This document shows, piece after piece, positions 40,899-50,909 of a stretch of 64,000 nt of DNA. Numbering within the stretch: position 1 is the first letter of the stretch; each line of letters starts with the position of its first letter. Source of the stretch: Vreelandella neptunia. GTDB taxonomy: Bacteria > Pseudomonadota > Gammaproteobacteria > Pseudomonadales > Halomonadaceae. The translations under genes and the position numbers were made by a program. Location of the stretch: positions 679,492 to 743,491 of the forward strand of contig NZ_JHQL01000002.1 of NCBI RefSeq assembly GCF_000712975.1. The letters are read 5' to 3'. The notes under the pieces were generated by a model that saw only the letters and a program-made list of their open reading frames with translations, did no database searches and had not been told where the DNA came from.

Positions 40899-41994
40899 GA
40901 AGCCCTCTCTGCCTGCTCAACCTAACCATATTGCCATTTTGCGCCTCTCCGCGTTGGGAGACGTGTGCAATCTCGTGCCCACGGTGCGAGCGTTGCAGCG
41001 CCAGTGGCCGCACGCTCATATTACCTGGATAATCGGCAAGGGGGAGCACAGTTTACTGGCGGGGCTTTCCGGGGTCGAGTTTATTGTCTATGACAAGTCC
41101 ACTGGTCTTGCGGGTATGCGCGCGCTCTGGAAAGAGCTTTCTGGCACCCGCTTCGATGTACTGCTACACATGCAGCAGGCGATACGCGCTAGCGTGCTTT
41201 CGCTTGGACTCAAAGCCAATGCGCGGGTGGGATTCGATAAGGCGCGCGCCAAAGATAAGCAACATTGGTTTACCCAGTACCAGCTTGCCCCACGTGCGAA
41301 TGCCCATGTGCTAGAGTCATTTATGGATTTTGCTCGCTTGCTCGGCGTAGAAGATGATCGATTGGAATGGAATCTGGCCGTACCACCGCTGGCCTATGAG
41401 GAAGCTCGTGGGGTCAGTGGCGATACGCCATATCTGGTCATTAATCCTTGCAGCAACGCGCGGTTACGCAACTTTCGTAATTGGTCAGTGGAAGGCTATG
41501 CCAGCGTGATTGAACATGCTTGGGTACACCATGGTTTGAAGAGCGTGCTGACCGGTGGTGGTAGTTCTTTAGAGCGAGAAATCGGCGATCAAATTGAGGC
41601 GCTGTGTCAGCCAGATAGCGTTATTAATGCTATCGGCGGTACGTCGCTCAAAGGCGTACTAGCGCTGATTGACAATGCCCGTGCGGTCATTGCCCCAGAT
41701 ACCGGGCCGGCGCACATGGGCAACGCCATGGGTACACCCACGCTTGGCCTCTACGCGACCACCAATCCTCAGCGTGCAGCGCCTTATTGTTGGCGGGATT
41801 TTGCGGTCAATGCTTACCCTGAAGCGGTTCGTACATATCTAAATAAATCCGTCGATGAGGTGAGCTGGGGGCAGCGAGTGCGTCATGCGGACGCTATGGA
41901 TTTAATCAAGGCCGACGACGTAATTGCTAAGCTAGACGCGCTGCTGGCATCTACAGCAGTACAGCCAACAACAGGACCTTCGGATGAGAGTTGA
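40897..41994 (+). CDS. Family 9 glycosyltransferase, OpsX-like heptosyltransferase I
   Basis: 365 residues with [23 protein letters not shown] at the N-terminus, [18 protein letters not shown] at about 183, and [17 protein letters not shown] at about 265. In Haemophilus, opsX and kdkA are neighbours and OpsX adds the first heptose to a single phosphorylated Kdo; the same pairing here suggests the same job, by inference. No second heptosyltransferase I (waaC) is seen. The end overlaps hldE by 11 bases. Confidence 0.78.
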   Translation: MKPSLPAQPNHIAILRLSALGDVCNLVPTVRALQRQWPHAHITWIIGKGEHSLLAGLSGVEFIVYDKSTGLAGMRALWKELSGTRFDVLLHMQQAIRASVLSLGLKANARVGFDKARAKDKQHWFTQYQLAPRANAHVLESFMDFARLLGVEDDRLEWNLAVPPLAYEEARGVSGDTPYLVINPCSNARLRNFRNWSVEGYASVIEHAWVHHGLKSVLTGGGSSLEREIGDQIEALCQPDSVINAIGGTSLKGVLALIDNARAVIAPDTGPAHMGNAMGTPTLGLYATTNPQRAAPYCWRDFAVNAYPEAVRTYLNKSVDEVSWGQRVRHADAMDLIKADDVIAKLDALLASTAVQPTTGPSDES

Positions 41995-43414
41995 TTTAAC
42001 CGCCCTGGAACATGCCCGCGTACTGGTGGTAGGGGATGTGATGCTCGACCGCTATTGGCATGGTGGCACGTCGCGTATTTCACCCGAAGCGCCGGTGCCA
42101 GTGGTACGTGTAGAGGATGCTGATGATCGTCCCGGTGGCGCGGCGAATGTGGCACTGAATGTAGCCTCTCTCGGTGGTCATGCAGCCCTGGCTGGAGTGG
42201 TGGGAGAGGACGACAATGCCGCACTGCTGACATCGCGTTTGGCGGCTTCAAATGTAAGTACTTACTTTCAAAGAAGCCCAGAGATACCAACGATTACCAA
42301 GCTGCGTGTGATGAGTCGTAATCAGCAGCTTCTGCGGCTGGATTTTGAGCAGCGCCTCGATAGCGTCGATACCACAGCACTGCTGGAACAGGTCGAAAAA
42401 GCGCTGCCCGATTGCGATGTGATGATTCTCTCTGACTACGGTAAAGGAACGCTTAACCAGGTCGAGTCATTAGTTCAGATGGCTCGTGCTTTCGGCAAGC
42501 GAGTTCTAGTTGATCCGAAAGGCCTAGATTTTAGTAAGTACCGTGGGGCGAGTTTGATTACGCCTAACTTAACCGAGTTTGAAGCGGTAGTTGGCCACTG
42601 CGCCAATGACGATGTTCTGGCTCAGCGCGGAGAAGCGTTGCGCGCCGAGCTTGAGTTAGAAGCGCTACTGATCACTCGCAGCGAAAAAGGTATGACCCTC
42701 ATTCGCGAAGGTCACGCACCGCTCCATTTGCCCACTCGAGCCCAGGAAGTGTTCGATGTCACCGGCGCAGGTGATACCGTGATTGGTTTGATGGGCCTCG
42801 CGCTAGCGTCGGGGCACGCGCTGCCGGAAGCGATGATGCTGGCCAATTTGGGGGCAGGCTTGGTGGTTGCCAAGCCGGGAACAGCGACGCTTTCGATAGC
42901 CGAGCTATACACCGCGTTACATGGCGACAAACTAGCTGAGTTTGGGGTGATTGACCAAGTTCCGCTGGTCGACGCTGTGCGTGCAGCTCAGCTGCGCGGC
43001 GAGCGTGTAGTGATGACCAATGGTTGCTTTGATATTCTCCATGCAGGGCACGTGGCCTACTTAGAACAAGCCAAACGCCTGGGAGATCGCCTTATCGTTG
43101 CGGTAAATGACGATGCCTCGATTGGCCGCTTAAAAGGCCCTAAGCGGCCAATAAACCCGCTTAATCGTCGTATGCAAGTGCTGGCAGGGCTGGGCGCTGT
43201 CGATTGGGTCGTGCCATTTAGTGACGATACGCCCCAAGCGTTAATTGAAGCCGTTTTGCCGGATATTTTAGTAAAAGGCGGCGATTACCGCCCTGAAGAT
43301 ATTGCCGGTGGCGAAGCCGTTATCGCCAACGGCGGTGACGTGAAAGTACTTGGCTTTGAAGATGGCGTATCGACCACCGCAATGATTAGCTCCATCCTGG
43401 ATCGCGAAGGGTAA
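41984..43414 (+). CDS. hldE: Bifunctional heptose 7-phosphate kinase / heptose 1-phosphate adenylyltransferase
   Basis: Two-step enzyme of ADP-heptose synthesis, 476 residues. The ribokinase-like domain (about 1-320) has [17 protein letters not shown] and [11 protein letters not shown]. The nucleotidyltransferase domain (about 340-476) has [20 protein letters not shown] and [11 protein letters not shown]. Both active-site regions look intact. It overlaps the previous gene and waaA (TAATG). Confidence 0.97.
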   Translation: MRVDLTALEHARVLVVGDVMLDRYWHGGTSRISPEAPVPVVRVEDADDRPGGAANVALNVASLGGHAALAGVVGEDDNAALLTSRLAASNVSTYFQRSPEIPTITKLRVMSRNQQLLRLDFEQRLDSVDTTALLEQVEKALPDCDVMILSDYGKGTLNQVESLVQMARAFGKRVLVDPKGLDFSKYRGASLITPNLTEFEAVVGHCANDDVLAQRGEALRAELELEALLITRSEKGMTLIREGHAPLHLPTRAQEVFDVTGAGDTVIGLMGLALASGHALPEAMMLANLGAGLVVAKPGTATLSIAELYTALHGDKLAEFGVIDQVPLVDAVRAAQLRGERVVMTNGCFDILHAGHVAYLEQAKRLGDRLIVAVNDDASIGRLKGPKRPINPLNRRMQVLAGLGAVDWVVPFSDDTPQALIEAVLPDILVKGGDYRPEDIAGGEAVIANGGDVKVLGFEDGVSTTAMISSILDREG

Positions 43415-44703
43415 TGGCGTCACCGATGTGGCCGAGGCTGCTCTATTCAGCGGCGCTCTATGTTTTGTCTCCGTTGATTGGCTGGCGCATCTGGCGTGAG
43501 CAAGTGCTTACTTACTCGCGCTTACAGCGACTTGGGATGCGTTTGGGTACGCTTCCCCCAGCGCCGCGAATTTGGTTGCACTGTGCTTCGGTGGGGGAAG
43601 TACGTTCTGCCCGACCCCTAATAGAGGGTTTGCTGGCGCGTTACCCTCAGCACAGCCTGCTGCTGACCACAATGACTGCGACGGGTGCCCAGCAGGTTCA
43701 GGCGATCGCCAGTGAACAAACCGCAACGGACCAAGTACGGCTTGCTCACTGCTTCCTCCCTTTAGATTTTCCGGGAGCGGCCAAGCGCTTTATTACCCGC
43801 GTGCAACCCACTCTTGCCATTCTGTTTGAAACCGAGCTGTGGCCCAACTTGCTGCATGCTTGCCACCAACAAGCAGTACCTGTCGCGGTAGTGAACGGGC
43901 GGCTATCGCCGCGAGCCTTTGCACGCTATCAGCGGCTGCGTCCGCTAATGGCTGGCGCTTTGGCTAACGTTACGTGGTTAGCTGCTAAATCGGCGCAAGA
44001 TGCTGAGCGTTTTCAAGCACTGGGTTGTCGCGCAGAAGTAACCTGTGTCGTTGGTTCGTTAAAATTTGAGATACCTTCTCAAGAAAAAACTCTAAAGAAG
44101 AGTGAGCACTTACTTCAAAACTGGAGCGCACGCCCTGTATGGGTGGCGGGCTCCACCCGTGACGGGGAAGAAGCACTGCTCTTGAAGGCCCACCGCCAGC
44201 TGTTGAAGCGCTTTCCAACTGCGTTATTGGTATTGGTGCCGCGTCATCCGCAGCGTTTTGACGACGTAGCCAAGCTGTGTGCCCAGAGCGGCTGGGTACT
44301 AAGCCGTCGCAGCCAGCAAGAGGCCGTGACGCCGCAAACGCAGGTCTACCTGGGGGATACGCTAGGAGAGTTGGCAATGCTCTATGCAGCGGGCAGTGTG
44401 GCTTATGTCGGTGGCAGTTTAGTACCCGTTGGCGGCCACAATGTGTTGGAGCCGGCGGCGTTGGGTAAGCCGGTACTCTGCGGCTCCTCGCTTGAGAATT
44501 TTAGCGATGTAGCTGAGCCGCTGATAGCAGCAGGCGCATTAAGCGTGGTGGAAACACCGGATGCCTTGGCTGATGCGCTAGCCGAGTTATTGGCAAACCC
44601 ACAACATGCCCAGCACATTGGGCATGTTGGGCGAGATGTCGTTGAAACCCACCGAGGCGCGCTGGCGCGCACGTTAGATGGGCTCAGTCAGTGGCTAACG
44701 TAA
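43414..44703 (+). CDS. waaA: 3-deoxy-D-manno-octulosonic acid transferase
   Basis: Kdo transferase of 429 residues, anchored by an N-terminal hydrophobic segment. Hallmarks are [35 protein letters not shown] and [12 protein letters not shown], then [19 protein letters not shown] and [16 protein letters not shown]. Working with KdkA, it probably adds one Kdo (inference). Its ATG overlaps the hldE stop; its end overlaps rpiA by 9 bases. Confidence 0.96.
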   Translation: MASPMWPRLLYSAALYVLSPLIGWRIWREQVLTYSRLQRLGMRLGTLPPAPRIWLHCASVGEVRSARPLIEGLLARYPQHSLLLTTMTATGAQQVQAIASEQTATDQVRLAHCFLPLDFPGAAKRFITRVQPTLAILFETELWPNLLHACHQQAVPVAVVNGRLSPRAFARYQRLRPLMAGALANVTWLAAKSAQDAERFQALGCRAEVTCVVGSLKFEIPSQEKTLKKSEHLLQNWSARPVWVAGSTRDGEEALLLKAHRQLLKRFPTALLVLVPRHPQRFDDVAKLCAQSGWVLSRRSQQEAVTPQTQVYLGDTLGELAMLYAAGSVAYVGGSLVPVGGHNVLEPAALGKPVLCGSSLENFSDVAEPLIAAGALSVVETPDALADALAELLANPQHAQHIGHVGRDVVETHRGALARTLDGLSQWLT

Positions 44704-45369
44704 GGCTGTGCGCTCAACGCCGCTCTCTGTACCCAGTAGCAGCACATCAGCACTGCGTTGAGCAAATAACCCGTTCGTTACCACGCCCACAATGGCATTA
44801 ATACGCGCTTCCATAGACGCTGGGTCGTCAATCATAAAGTCGAAACAATCAATAATTTGATTGCCATTATCAGTGACGACACCTTGGCGGTAGACGGGGT
44901 CTGCGCCTAGTTTGACTAACTCCCGAGCGACATAGGAGCGCGCCATCGGAATAACTTCGACAGGTAGCGGAAAGTTGCCTAACTGAGCCACATATTTAGA
45001 GCCATCGGCAATACAAATAAAGCGTTTAGCGCAGGCAGCAACGATTTTTTCTCGGGTAAGCGCTGCGCCTCCGCCTTTAATCATTTGTAAGTTAGCATTT
45101 ACTTCGTCTGCTCCATCGATGTAAAAAGGTACATCGCCCACATGATTTAACTCAAACACCTCAATGCCTAGCGCCTGTAAGCGTTTAGCACTGGCTTCTG
45201 AGCTGGCAACGGCACCTTTGAAACGATCTCTTAGCGGTCCTAAACGATCAATAAACAGGTTCGCGGTCGAGCCTGTGCCAATGCCTAGCACGGTGTCCTT
45301 TTCGAGATGAGGCTCAATCTCTTTAATCGCAACATCCGCTACGGCCGCTTTCAATTCATCTTGGGTCAT
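44695..45369 (-). CDS. rpiA: Ribose-5-phosphate isomerase A
   Basis: Pentose-phosphate enzyme, 224 residues. Motifs: [34 protein letters not shown]. The start [10 protein letters not shown] at 45369 mirrors E. coli and has AGGA seven bases before it, although the frame is open to 45549. It is divergent from ilvA. Confidence 0.96.
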   Translation of the reverse strand: MTQDELKAAVADVAIKEIEPHLEKDTVLGIGTGSTANLFIDRLGPLRDRFKGAVASSEASAKRLQALGIEVFELNHVGDVPFYIDGADEVNANLQMIKGGGAALTREKIVAACAKRFICIADGSKYVAQLGNFPLPVEVIPMARSYVARELVKLGADPVYRQGVVTDNGNQIIDCFDFMIDDPASMEARINAIVGVVTNGLFAQRSADVLLLGTESGVERTALR

Positions 45370-45529
45370 CATATTTTCCTGCGTCAGGGTTAGGCAGTGC
45401 TCCCTAGTATAACGGCCTTCGCGCCAACTGCCGATGGAAACGCCGCTAGACGACGCTAGGCGTAATCTGCTACCAATAAAGGCTTTGCTCTCACCCGTCA
45501 GGGTCACGATATTTTTCTGGGATTCCCGC

Positions 45530-47044
45530 ATGCTCGAAGCAACCGTCAAAAAGATCCTCCAAGCCCGCGTCTATGAAGCCGCTTGTGAGACCCCTATTTC
45601 TCCCGCTCCCTTTTTGTCGCGTCGTTTCAATAACCAAATTTTGATTAAGCGCGAAGACCTTCAGCCAGTATTTTCATTCAAAATTCGTGGTGCCTACAAC
45701 AAAATGGCCCAGTTGACTGAAGAGCAGAAGGCCAAGGGTGTTATCGCGGCATCGGCGGGCAACCATGCCCAGGGCCTAGCGATGGCGGCTAAGCTTATGG
45801 GCGTTAAAGCGGTCATTGTTATGCCTCGCATCACGCCCGATATCAAAGTTCAGGCAGTGCGTGCCCGCGGGGCAAAAGTCATTTTGAAAGGCGATGCGTT
45901 TGCCGCTGCCGCTGAGCATGCCCAAGAACTGATTAAAGAGCATGGCTATACCTATATTCCACCGTTTGACGATATTGATGTGGTCGCAGGCCAGGGCACT
46001 ATCGGAGTAGAAATTCTGCGTCAGCATAGCGGCCGTTTAGACGCTATTTTTATTCCTGTCGGCGGTGGCGGCTTAATAGCCGGTGTCGCAGCGTATGTGA
46101 AATATCTGCGCCCAGATATCAAAATCATCGCCGTAGAAGCGGAAGATAGCGCGTGCCTCAAAGCTGCGTTAGAAGCTGGTGAGCGAGTCATACTTGATCA
46201 GGTAGGCGTATTTGCCGAAGGCGTGGCTGTGGCGCAAATCGGCGAGGTGCCGTTTTCATTAGTGCGTGACTTAATCGACGACGTTATCACGGTGAATACC
46301 GATGAAATGTGCGCCGCGGTGAAAGATATTTTTGAGGACACTCGTGCTGTGGCGGAAACATCAGGCGCGCTTTCACTAGCAGGCCTGAAGAAATATGTGC
46401 AGCAAACCGGCGCTGAAGGTGAGACGCTGATATGTATTAACTCTGGTGCGAATACTAACTTTGATCGTTTGCAGCATATTGCGGAACGAACCGAGCTGGG
46501 TGAGCAGCGAGAAGCGATCTTAGCGGTGACTATTGCAGAAAAGCCAGGCAGTTTTAAAAAATTCTGCCGCACACTAGGGAAGCGAATGGTCACCGAGTTT
46601 AGCTATCGCTATGCGGATAATAGCGAAGCGCATATTTTTGTGGGTGTTCAGGTCAAACCAGGTGGGGAAGATCGTCAGGCCGTGATTGATAAGCTGCGTG
46701 AAGGTGGCTATCAGGTGGAAGACTTAACTGATAATGAGCTGGCGAAACTACATATTCGCCATCTTAGTGGGGGCCGGCCTAGCGAGCGTTTTGAAGAAGA
46801 ACTCTACCGCTTCGAATTCCCAGAGCGCCCTGGTGCGCTCATGAACTTCTTAACCCAGTTGCCCCATGACTGGAATATTTCACTGTTTCATTACCGTAAT
46901 CACGGCGCTGCCTATGGTCGTGTGCTGGTGGGGATGCAAGTGCCCAGTAGCGATCGAACGCATGTAGCTGAGTACTTGGATGCGATTGGTTACCGCTATT
47001 GGCAGGAGAGTGATAATCCAGCGTATCGGCTTTTTATGGCGTAA
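45530..47044 (+). CDS. ilvA: Threonine ammonia-lyase, biosynthetic
   Basis: First step of isoleucine synthesis; PLP enzyme of 504 residues. The PLP lysine is K51 in [22 protein letters not shown] and the glycine loop VGGGGLIAG follow. Two C-terminal ACT-like domains (starting near [15 protein letters not shown] and [15 protein letters not shown]) indicate isoleucine feedback control. The start chosen is [10 protein letters not shown] at 45530; an ATG at 45434 would add 32 unusual residues. Confidence 0.96.
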   Translation: MLEATVKKILQARVYEAACETPISPAPFLSRRFNNQILIKREDLQPVFSFKIRGAYNKMAQLTEEQKAKGVIAASAGNHAQGLAMAAKLMGVKAVIVMPRITPDIKVQAVRARGAKVILKGDAFAAAAEHAQELIKEHGYTYIPPFDDIDVVAGQGTIGVEILRQHSGRLDAIFIPVGGGGLIAGVAAYVKYLRPDIKIIAVEAEDSACLKAALEAGERVILDQVGVFAEGVAVAQIGEVPFSLVRDLIDDVITVNTDEMCAAVKDIFEDTRAVAETSGALSLAGLKKYVQQTGAEGETLICINSGANTNFDRLQHIAERTELGEQREAILAVTIAEKPGSFKKFCRTLGKRMVTEFSYRYADNSEAHIFVGVQVKPGGEDRQAVIDKLREGGYQVEDLTDNELAKLHIRHLSGGRPSERFEEELYRFEFPERPGALMNFLTQLPHDWNISLFHYRNHGAAYGRVLVGMQVPSSDRTHVAEYLDAIGYRYWQESDNPAYRLFMA

Positions 47045-47191
47045 ATATTTGTAAGTGTTCGCTAACCCCAGGATACAGGGCTGCTAAGAAATATGAACTT
47101 TTAGAAACGTTTAATAGAGCGTTAAAAATAGCGCTGAAAGCAGTTGTCAGTTGTCCCCTATGGCCCTATAGTCGTGGGCGAAATTAATGAG

Positions 47192-47230
47192 GTGTGTCAT
47201 CTTTTCATACGTACTGCCTAGATGACGCAC
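47192..47230. repeat. Inverted repeat in the ilvA-fau gap
   Basis: An 11-bp inverted repeat (47192-47202 with 47220-47230, one G-T pair) with a 17-base loop. It lies 42 bases before a small membrane-protein gene. The rest of 47045-47190 shows nothing I can name. It could be an operator or a leader hairpin. Confidence 0.4.
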
Positions 47231-47271
47231 TTAGGGCATTCGGCAACTGTGAAAGACGTTGGAGATGAGGC

Positions 47272-47370
47272 ATGCGGCGGAAAAAGCCTGATATGGTGAT
47301 GGCGCTAACGGTGGTGTTTTTACTTGGGGTACTCGCCACTGGCTATGCGCAAGCGCTGTCGGGGAGTTAA
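47272..47370 (+). CDS. Small single-pass membrane peptide, 32 residues
   Basis: ATG at 47272 with GGAG/GAGG in front, then a basic start (MRRKKPDM), a hydrophobic helix VMALTVVFLLGVLATGYA, and a short end before TAA. The fit of ribosome-binding site, charge pattern and membrane helix argues for a real gene. Function unknown. It is followed 64 bases later by a strong bidirectional terminator. Confidence 0.55.
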   Translation: MRRKKPDMVMALTVVFLLGVLATGYAQALSGS

Positions 47371-47434
47371 CTTCTCAAGTTAGTCACAGCGCTTTCAGCC
47401 TAAACGCTGCACCTAGCGAGTGGACGCTGATAGT

Positions 47435-47468
47435 AAAACGGGCTGATCTTAACGATCAGCCCGTTTTT
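47435..47468. terminator. Bidirectional rho-independent terminator
   Basis: A 14-bp stem (47435-47448 with 47454-47467) with loop TTAAC; T run on the plus strand and A run on the other side. It serves the plus-strand genes and also fau, whose stop codon at 47456 lies within the stem-loop. Confidence 0.92.
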
Positions 47469-48088
47469 ATTGGCCGAATGACCATCGTGTCACTAACCAC
47501 CACGTCCAGCGGAATATCCCAAGGCTCTAGGGGCAGCGTAGCCACCTGTTGGCAGGCGTGTGCAACGCCAATCAACGTTGGAGCGGGTCCTTGATAGCGC
47601 ATAAAAGCAAGGCTCCGATCATAAAAGCCACCTCCCATGCCCATACGGTTTGCTTGCTTATCAAACCCTACTAGCGGAACAATCAGCGTATCTAGCGCCC
47701 AAGCCGGCATGCGATTGCGCCGCTCGGCGGCAAATCGTGAGCATGGTTCTGCGATGCCAAAGCGATTTTTAACCATAGGGGTGGACTCGTGGTAGGCAAC
47801 AAACCAAAGACGATTAGTCGAGAATGGGCGTAATACAGGTAAGTAAATACTTACTTTTCGCTGACGAAGCCACGGTATTAAGTGTGTCGGGTCTATCTCG
47901 CCATTAACCGGTAAATAAAGGCTAATGCGTTTCGCTCGACGAATTTCAGGCAGCTGTTTAAGGCGCTGGCAAAGGGCGGCAGCGGCTTGTTTTTGCTGAT
48001 CTAGGGAAAGGATACGGCGTCTGCGTCTAAGCTCGCGGCGAAGCGCAACTTTATCGCCGGATATACTGAAGACAGCAGTGTCGTTCAT
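47456..48088 (-). CDS. fau: 5-formyltetrahydrofolate cyclo-ligase
   Basis: ATP-dependent conversion of 5-formyl-THF to 5,10-methenyl-THF. 210 residues with RRRRRILSLDQQKQAA, YLPVNGEIDPTHLIPWLR, and the C-terminal GMGGGFYDRSLAF loop. It lies after 6S RNA and zapA, the usual zapA-ssrS-fau order, and is likely co-transcribed with 6S RNA as in E. coli. Confidence 0.93.
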   Translation of the reverse strand: MNDTAVFSISGDKVALRRELRRRRRILSLDQQKQAAAALCQRLKQLPEIRRAKRISLYLPVNGEIDPTHLIPWLRQRKVSIYLPVLRPFSTNRLWFVAYHESTPMVKNRFGIAEPCSRFAAERRNRMPAWALDTLIVPLVGFDKQANRMGMGGGFYDRSLAFMRYQGPAPTLIGVAHACQQVATLPLEPWDIPLDVVVSDTMVIRPIKTG

Positions 48089-48138
48089 AACGAGCTACTC
48101 ATAACGAGCTAACTAAGTTATTCCGCAGAATAGACTAA

Positions 48139-48322
48139 GAGTTCCCCAGAATGCCGCTGTCGTTCTGGCCCTGAACCTACTGGTTCAGGTGGGTGGCCGC
48201 AGCCAAACCGTCAGGCTTTCCGACGCACGGACATGCACACGGGTTTGGCTAGCATTTGGCCCCCTGGGTACTTCGCATAGGCTCGAGGGACTATAACGAC
48301 TGGCGTACACCCCAGAGAACAT
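48139..48322 (-). ncRNA. ssrS: 6S RNA
   Basis: RNA that binds sigma-70 RNA polymerase in stationary phase. The gap between zapA and fau is its usual place. The ends pair over 13 positions (48308-48320 with 48141-48153, with G-U pairs). Inner segments match E. coli 6S RNA in order: an AGTCCCTCGAGCC-type segment in the central region, a CATG-rich stem with GTCGGAAAGCCT, and a CCTGAACC/GGTTCAGG hairpin near the 3' side. Exact ends are estimates. Confidence 0.93.
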
Positions 48323-48371
48323 CTTCATCTTAACAGAGCCAGTGATAATGCCAAAGGGGCGTGGCAGGTTC

Positions 48372-48680
48372 TTAGGGTTCTTTTTGTTGGCGAGTGCTGG
48401 CAAGTGCCCGTTCAAGGCGGTCGTTTAGACGGCTAAGATTCGCTTCGCTCGCACGGTGTTCATCTAGCACCTCGAGCAATTCATGGGTGATGTTTAGGGC
48501 TGCCATGACGGCCACCCGTTCGCTGCCAAGGGTATTACTTTGAGCATGAATGCCGTGCATTGCGCGATCTAAATAGCGAGCAGCGCGTTCAAGCTGGGTT
48601 TCTTCGCCAGTGTCGCAAGCAATCATATAGCTGCGACCCAGTAGGGTGATTTCTTTGGTTGGCCGCTTCGCGTTACTCAT
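48372..48680 (-). CDS. zapA: Cell division protein ZapA
   Basis: Z-ring stabiliser, 102 residues, with ITLLGRSYMIACDTGEETQLERAARYLDRAM in the globular part and a C-terminal coiled coil (ERVAVMAALNITHELLEVLDE). The ATG at 48680 has GGAG at good spacing; a GTG five codons upstream would contain that site. 6S RNA follows. Confidence 0.93.
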   Translation of the reverse strand: MSNAKRPTKEITLLGRSYMIACDTGEETQLERAARYLDRAMHGIHAQSNTLGSERVAVMAALNITHELLEVLDEHRASEANLSRLNDRLERALASTRQQKEP

Positions 48681-48880
48681 CAAAAACTCCGGCACAGGTC
48701 ATTTTAGTGACCAATGCGTTAACATCACTGCATAGGAAGGGTAGCTAGCATTCACTATAAGAGAGCGGCTTGTGTGGGGTCAACGCACAGCCACGAGTGC
48801 TGTTAGCATCCTTCCACCGTTTGGCAGTCTTTTTGATACGTTGTTATGACGGTTTCACCCCCATTTTTGTATAGCGAGCA

Positions 48881-49465
48881 ATGCCCATGTCCTTAATCAA
48901 TGAGCGCCAGGATTTTTCTGACGTTGCGGATGTTTTTCTTCTTCATGGAAGTATGCAGTCTCCCGCTTTTTTGGATGGCCGCTTAAGTGGTCTATTAGCA
49001 CTACGTGATGTGACGGCTGAAGCATGGCTAGAAGAGGTTTGCCTAAGCTTAGGTGTCGAGCAGCCTCGGGATCCTGCTAGCGCTGAACGCCTGCTAGGTT
49101 GGCGACGACAAACGCTTGAAGCACTGAGCGCCAGCGATTTGAATTACGCGCCGCTGTTGCCTGATGAGCTTTTTTCACTCGCCGAGCAAGCCCAGGGCCT
49201 AAAAGAGTGGACGCAGGGTTTTATGGAAGTTGTCGAGGATGTGGCTGATGAGACGCTTCGCGAGCGCTGGTCCAAAACGCTACAAGAGGCCATCGATGAC
49301 CTAGCGGGACTTGTACAGATCGAAACGGATATCGACGATAGCCCTGAAAATGAAAATGACTTATTTGCCTTGACGGAGCACGCGCGTATGGCGGCCATGC
49401 TGCTTTATACCGAGCAGCACCCGGGGATGCCTCAGGTCGAGCAGTCCGACGCCCCCGTTCATTAA
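48881..49465 (+). CDS. YgfB/UPF0149 family protein
   Basis: 194 acidic residues. SPAFLDGRLSGLLAL, the LLPDELFSLAEQAQGLKEWTQGFMEVV centre, and FALTEHARMAAMLLYTE near the end fit the YgfB family. In Pseudomonas, YgfB affects a beta-lactamase/amidase regulator; whether this applies here is unknown. It heads a run with pepP, ubiH and ubiI, the usual order, divergent from zapA. Confidence 0.88.
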   Translation: MPMSLINERQDFSDVADVFLLHGSMQSPAFLDGRLSGLLALRDVTAEAWLEEVCLSLGVEQPRDPASAERLLGWRRQTLEALSASDLNYAPLLPDELFSLAEQAQGLKEWTQGFMEVVEDVADETLRERWSKTLQEAIDDLAGLVQIETDIDDSPENENDLFALTEHARMAAMLLYTEQHPGMPQVEQSDAPVH

Positions 49466-49479
49466 TACAGGAGTTATCT

Positions 49480-50820
49480 ATGTTGCCTGAGACACTACCT
49501 AGGTCTGCTGCTATTACACCTGCTGAGTACCGCCAGCGCCGAGAAGCGCTCATCGCCCAACTGCCTGTCAATGCAGCGCTTGTGGTGCCAAGCGCTGCAT
49601 TGGTAACTCGCTCTCACGATAGCGAATACACGTTTCGACAGCAGAGTGACTTTTACTACTTGACCGGCATTCAAGAGCCCGATGCGTTGCTTGTTGTGCT
49701 GCCTGGCCGTGAGGCAGGCCAAAGCGTGGTGTTTTGCCAAGACCGCGACGCCACTATGGAAGCCTGGACAGGTCGGCGTTTAGGTGCCCAGGGCGTAGAG
49801 GCACAACATGGTATTGATCAAGCGTTTGAAAATGCTCAGCGGGAAGAGCAGTTGCCGGGGCTATTAGCTGGTCGCGAACTGCTCTATCTGCCGCTAGATA
49901 ATCCCGAGGCGCTAAGTATTGCAGAAGAGGCGCTAGCCCATGCCCAGGCGGGTCTGCGCCACGGTAAGCCAGCGCTAAAAGGATGGCTGGATAGTCGTCC
50001 GCTTGTTCATGAAATGCGGCTTATTAAAAGCCCAGCTGAAATTGCCTTACTGCGCCATGCGGCGGCTATTTCTGCCCAGGCGCATATCCGCGCGATGCGT
50101 AGCTGCCGTGCTGGATTAAGCGAGTATCAGCTGCAAGCGGAGTTGGAACATGAGTTCGCTTGGCAAGGCGCCAGCGGGCCAGCGTATAGCACCATTGTGG
50201 GGGGTGGGGAAAACGCTTGCGTACTGCATTACATTGAAAATAGCGACATGTTGAAAGCCGATACGCTCGTGTTGATTGATGCTGGCGCGGAGTTTGATCT
50301 CTATGCTGGGGACATCACCCGCACGTTTCCGGTTAGCGGTAAGTTTAATGACGCTCAGCGAGCGCTTTACCAAGTGGTACTAGCTGCCCAGGAGCGTGCG
50401 GTGCATGCTATCAAGCCAGGGACTACGCTGGCAGATATTCATCAAGGCGTGGTGCGCGATTTGACCGCAGGCTTAATTGCTCTTGGGTTGTTAGAGGGCG
50501 ATGAGCAGGCGCGTATTGACGACGAGAGCTACCGACGCTTCTACCTACACTCTACATCACACTGGCTAGGGCTGGACGTACATGATGTGGGAACCTACCG
50601 CCTCAATGAAGAGACCCCGCGCCCGCTTGAAAGTGGCATGGTCGTTACCGTTGAGCCTGGCCTGTATATCCCTTGTGACGACGATATTCCTGTGGCCTAC
50701 CGCGGTATTGGCATTCGTATCGAAGATGATGTTGTGGTGACCCAGGATGGGCATGAGGTGCTTACATCAGCCGTACCAAAGCAGATTGCTGATATAGAGC
50801 AGTTAATGGCTAATAAATAA
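49480..50820 (+). CDS. pepP: Xaa-Pro aminopeptidase P
   Basis: Metallopeptidase removing the residue before proline. 446 residues with an N-terminal domain (SEYTFRQQSDFYYLTGIQEPD) and a pita-bread catalytic domain. Metal ligands are visible in IDAGAEFDLYAGDITRTFP (two D), HSTSHWLGLDVHDVG (H), VTVEPGLYIP (E) and GIRIEDDV (E). CAGGAG before the ATG. Confidence 0.96.
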   Translation: MLPETLPRSAAITPAEYRQRREALIAQLPVNAALVVPSAALVTRSHDSEYTFRQQSDFYYLTGIQEPDALLVVLPGREAGQSVVFCQDRDATMEAWTGRRLGAQGVEAQHGIDQAFENAQREEQLPGLLAGRELLYLPLDNPEALSIAEEALAHAQAGLRHGKPALKGWLDSRPLVHEMRLIKSPAEIALLRHAAAISAQAHIRAMRSCRAGLSEYQLQAELEHEFAWQGASGPAYSTIVGGGENACVLHYIENSDMLKADTLVLIDAGAEFDLYAGDITRTFPVSGKFNDAQRALYQVVLAAQERAVHAIKPGTTLADIHQGVVRDLTAGLIALGLLEGDEQARIDDESYRRFYLHSTSHWLGLDVHDVGTYRLNEETPRPLESGMVVTVEPGLYIPCDDDIPVAYRGIGIRIEDDVVVTQDGHEVLTSAVPKQIADIEQLMANK

Positions 50821-50909
50821 CCAGTAAATTAGCACTGATAATAAATTATGTAATTTACATTACGAAATTACGGTTTGTATAGTTCGTGCTTAACCTGTAG
50901 GAGATGCCA

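Noticed and set aside
45434..45529. Longer ilvA N-terminus
   Set aside because: No family match for the extra 32 residues; it would overlap the rpiA leader.
45369..45549. Longer rpiA with 60 extra N-terminal residues
   Set aside because: The extension has no family match and covers the divergent promoter region; [10 protein letters not shown] with AGGA is the normal start.
48185..48415. Protein-coding frame across the zapA-fau gap
   Set aside because: The interval is 6S RNA by structure and position.
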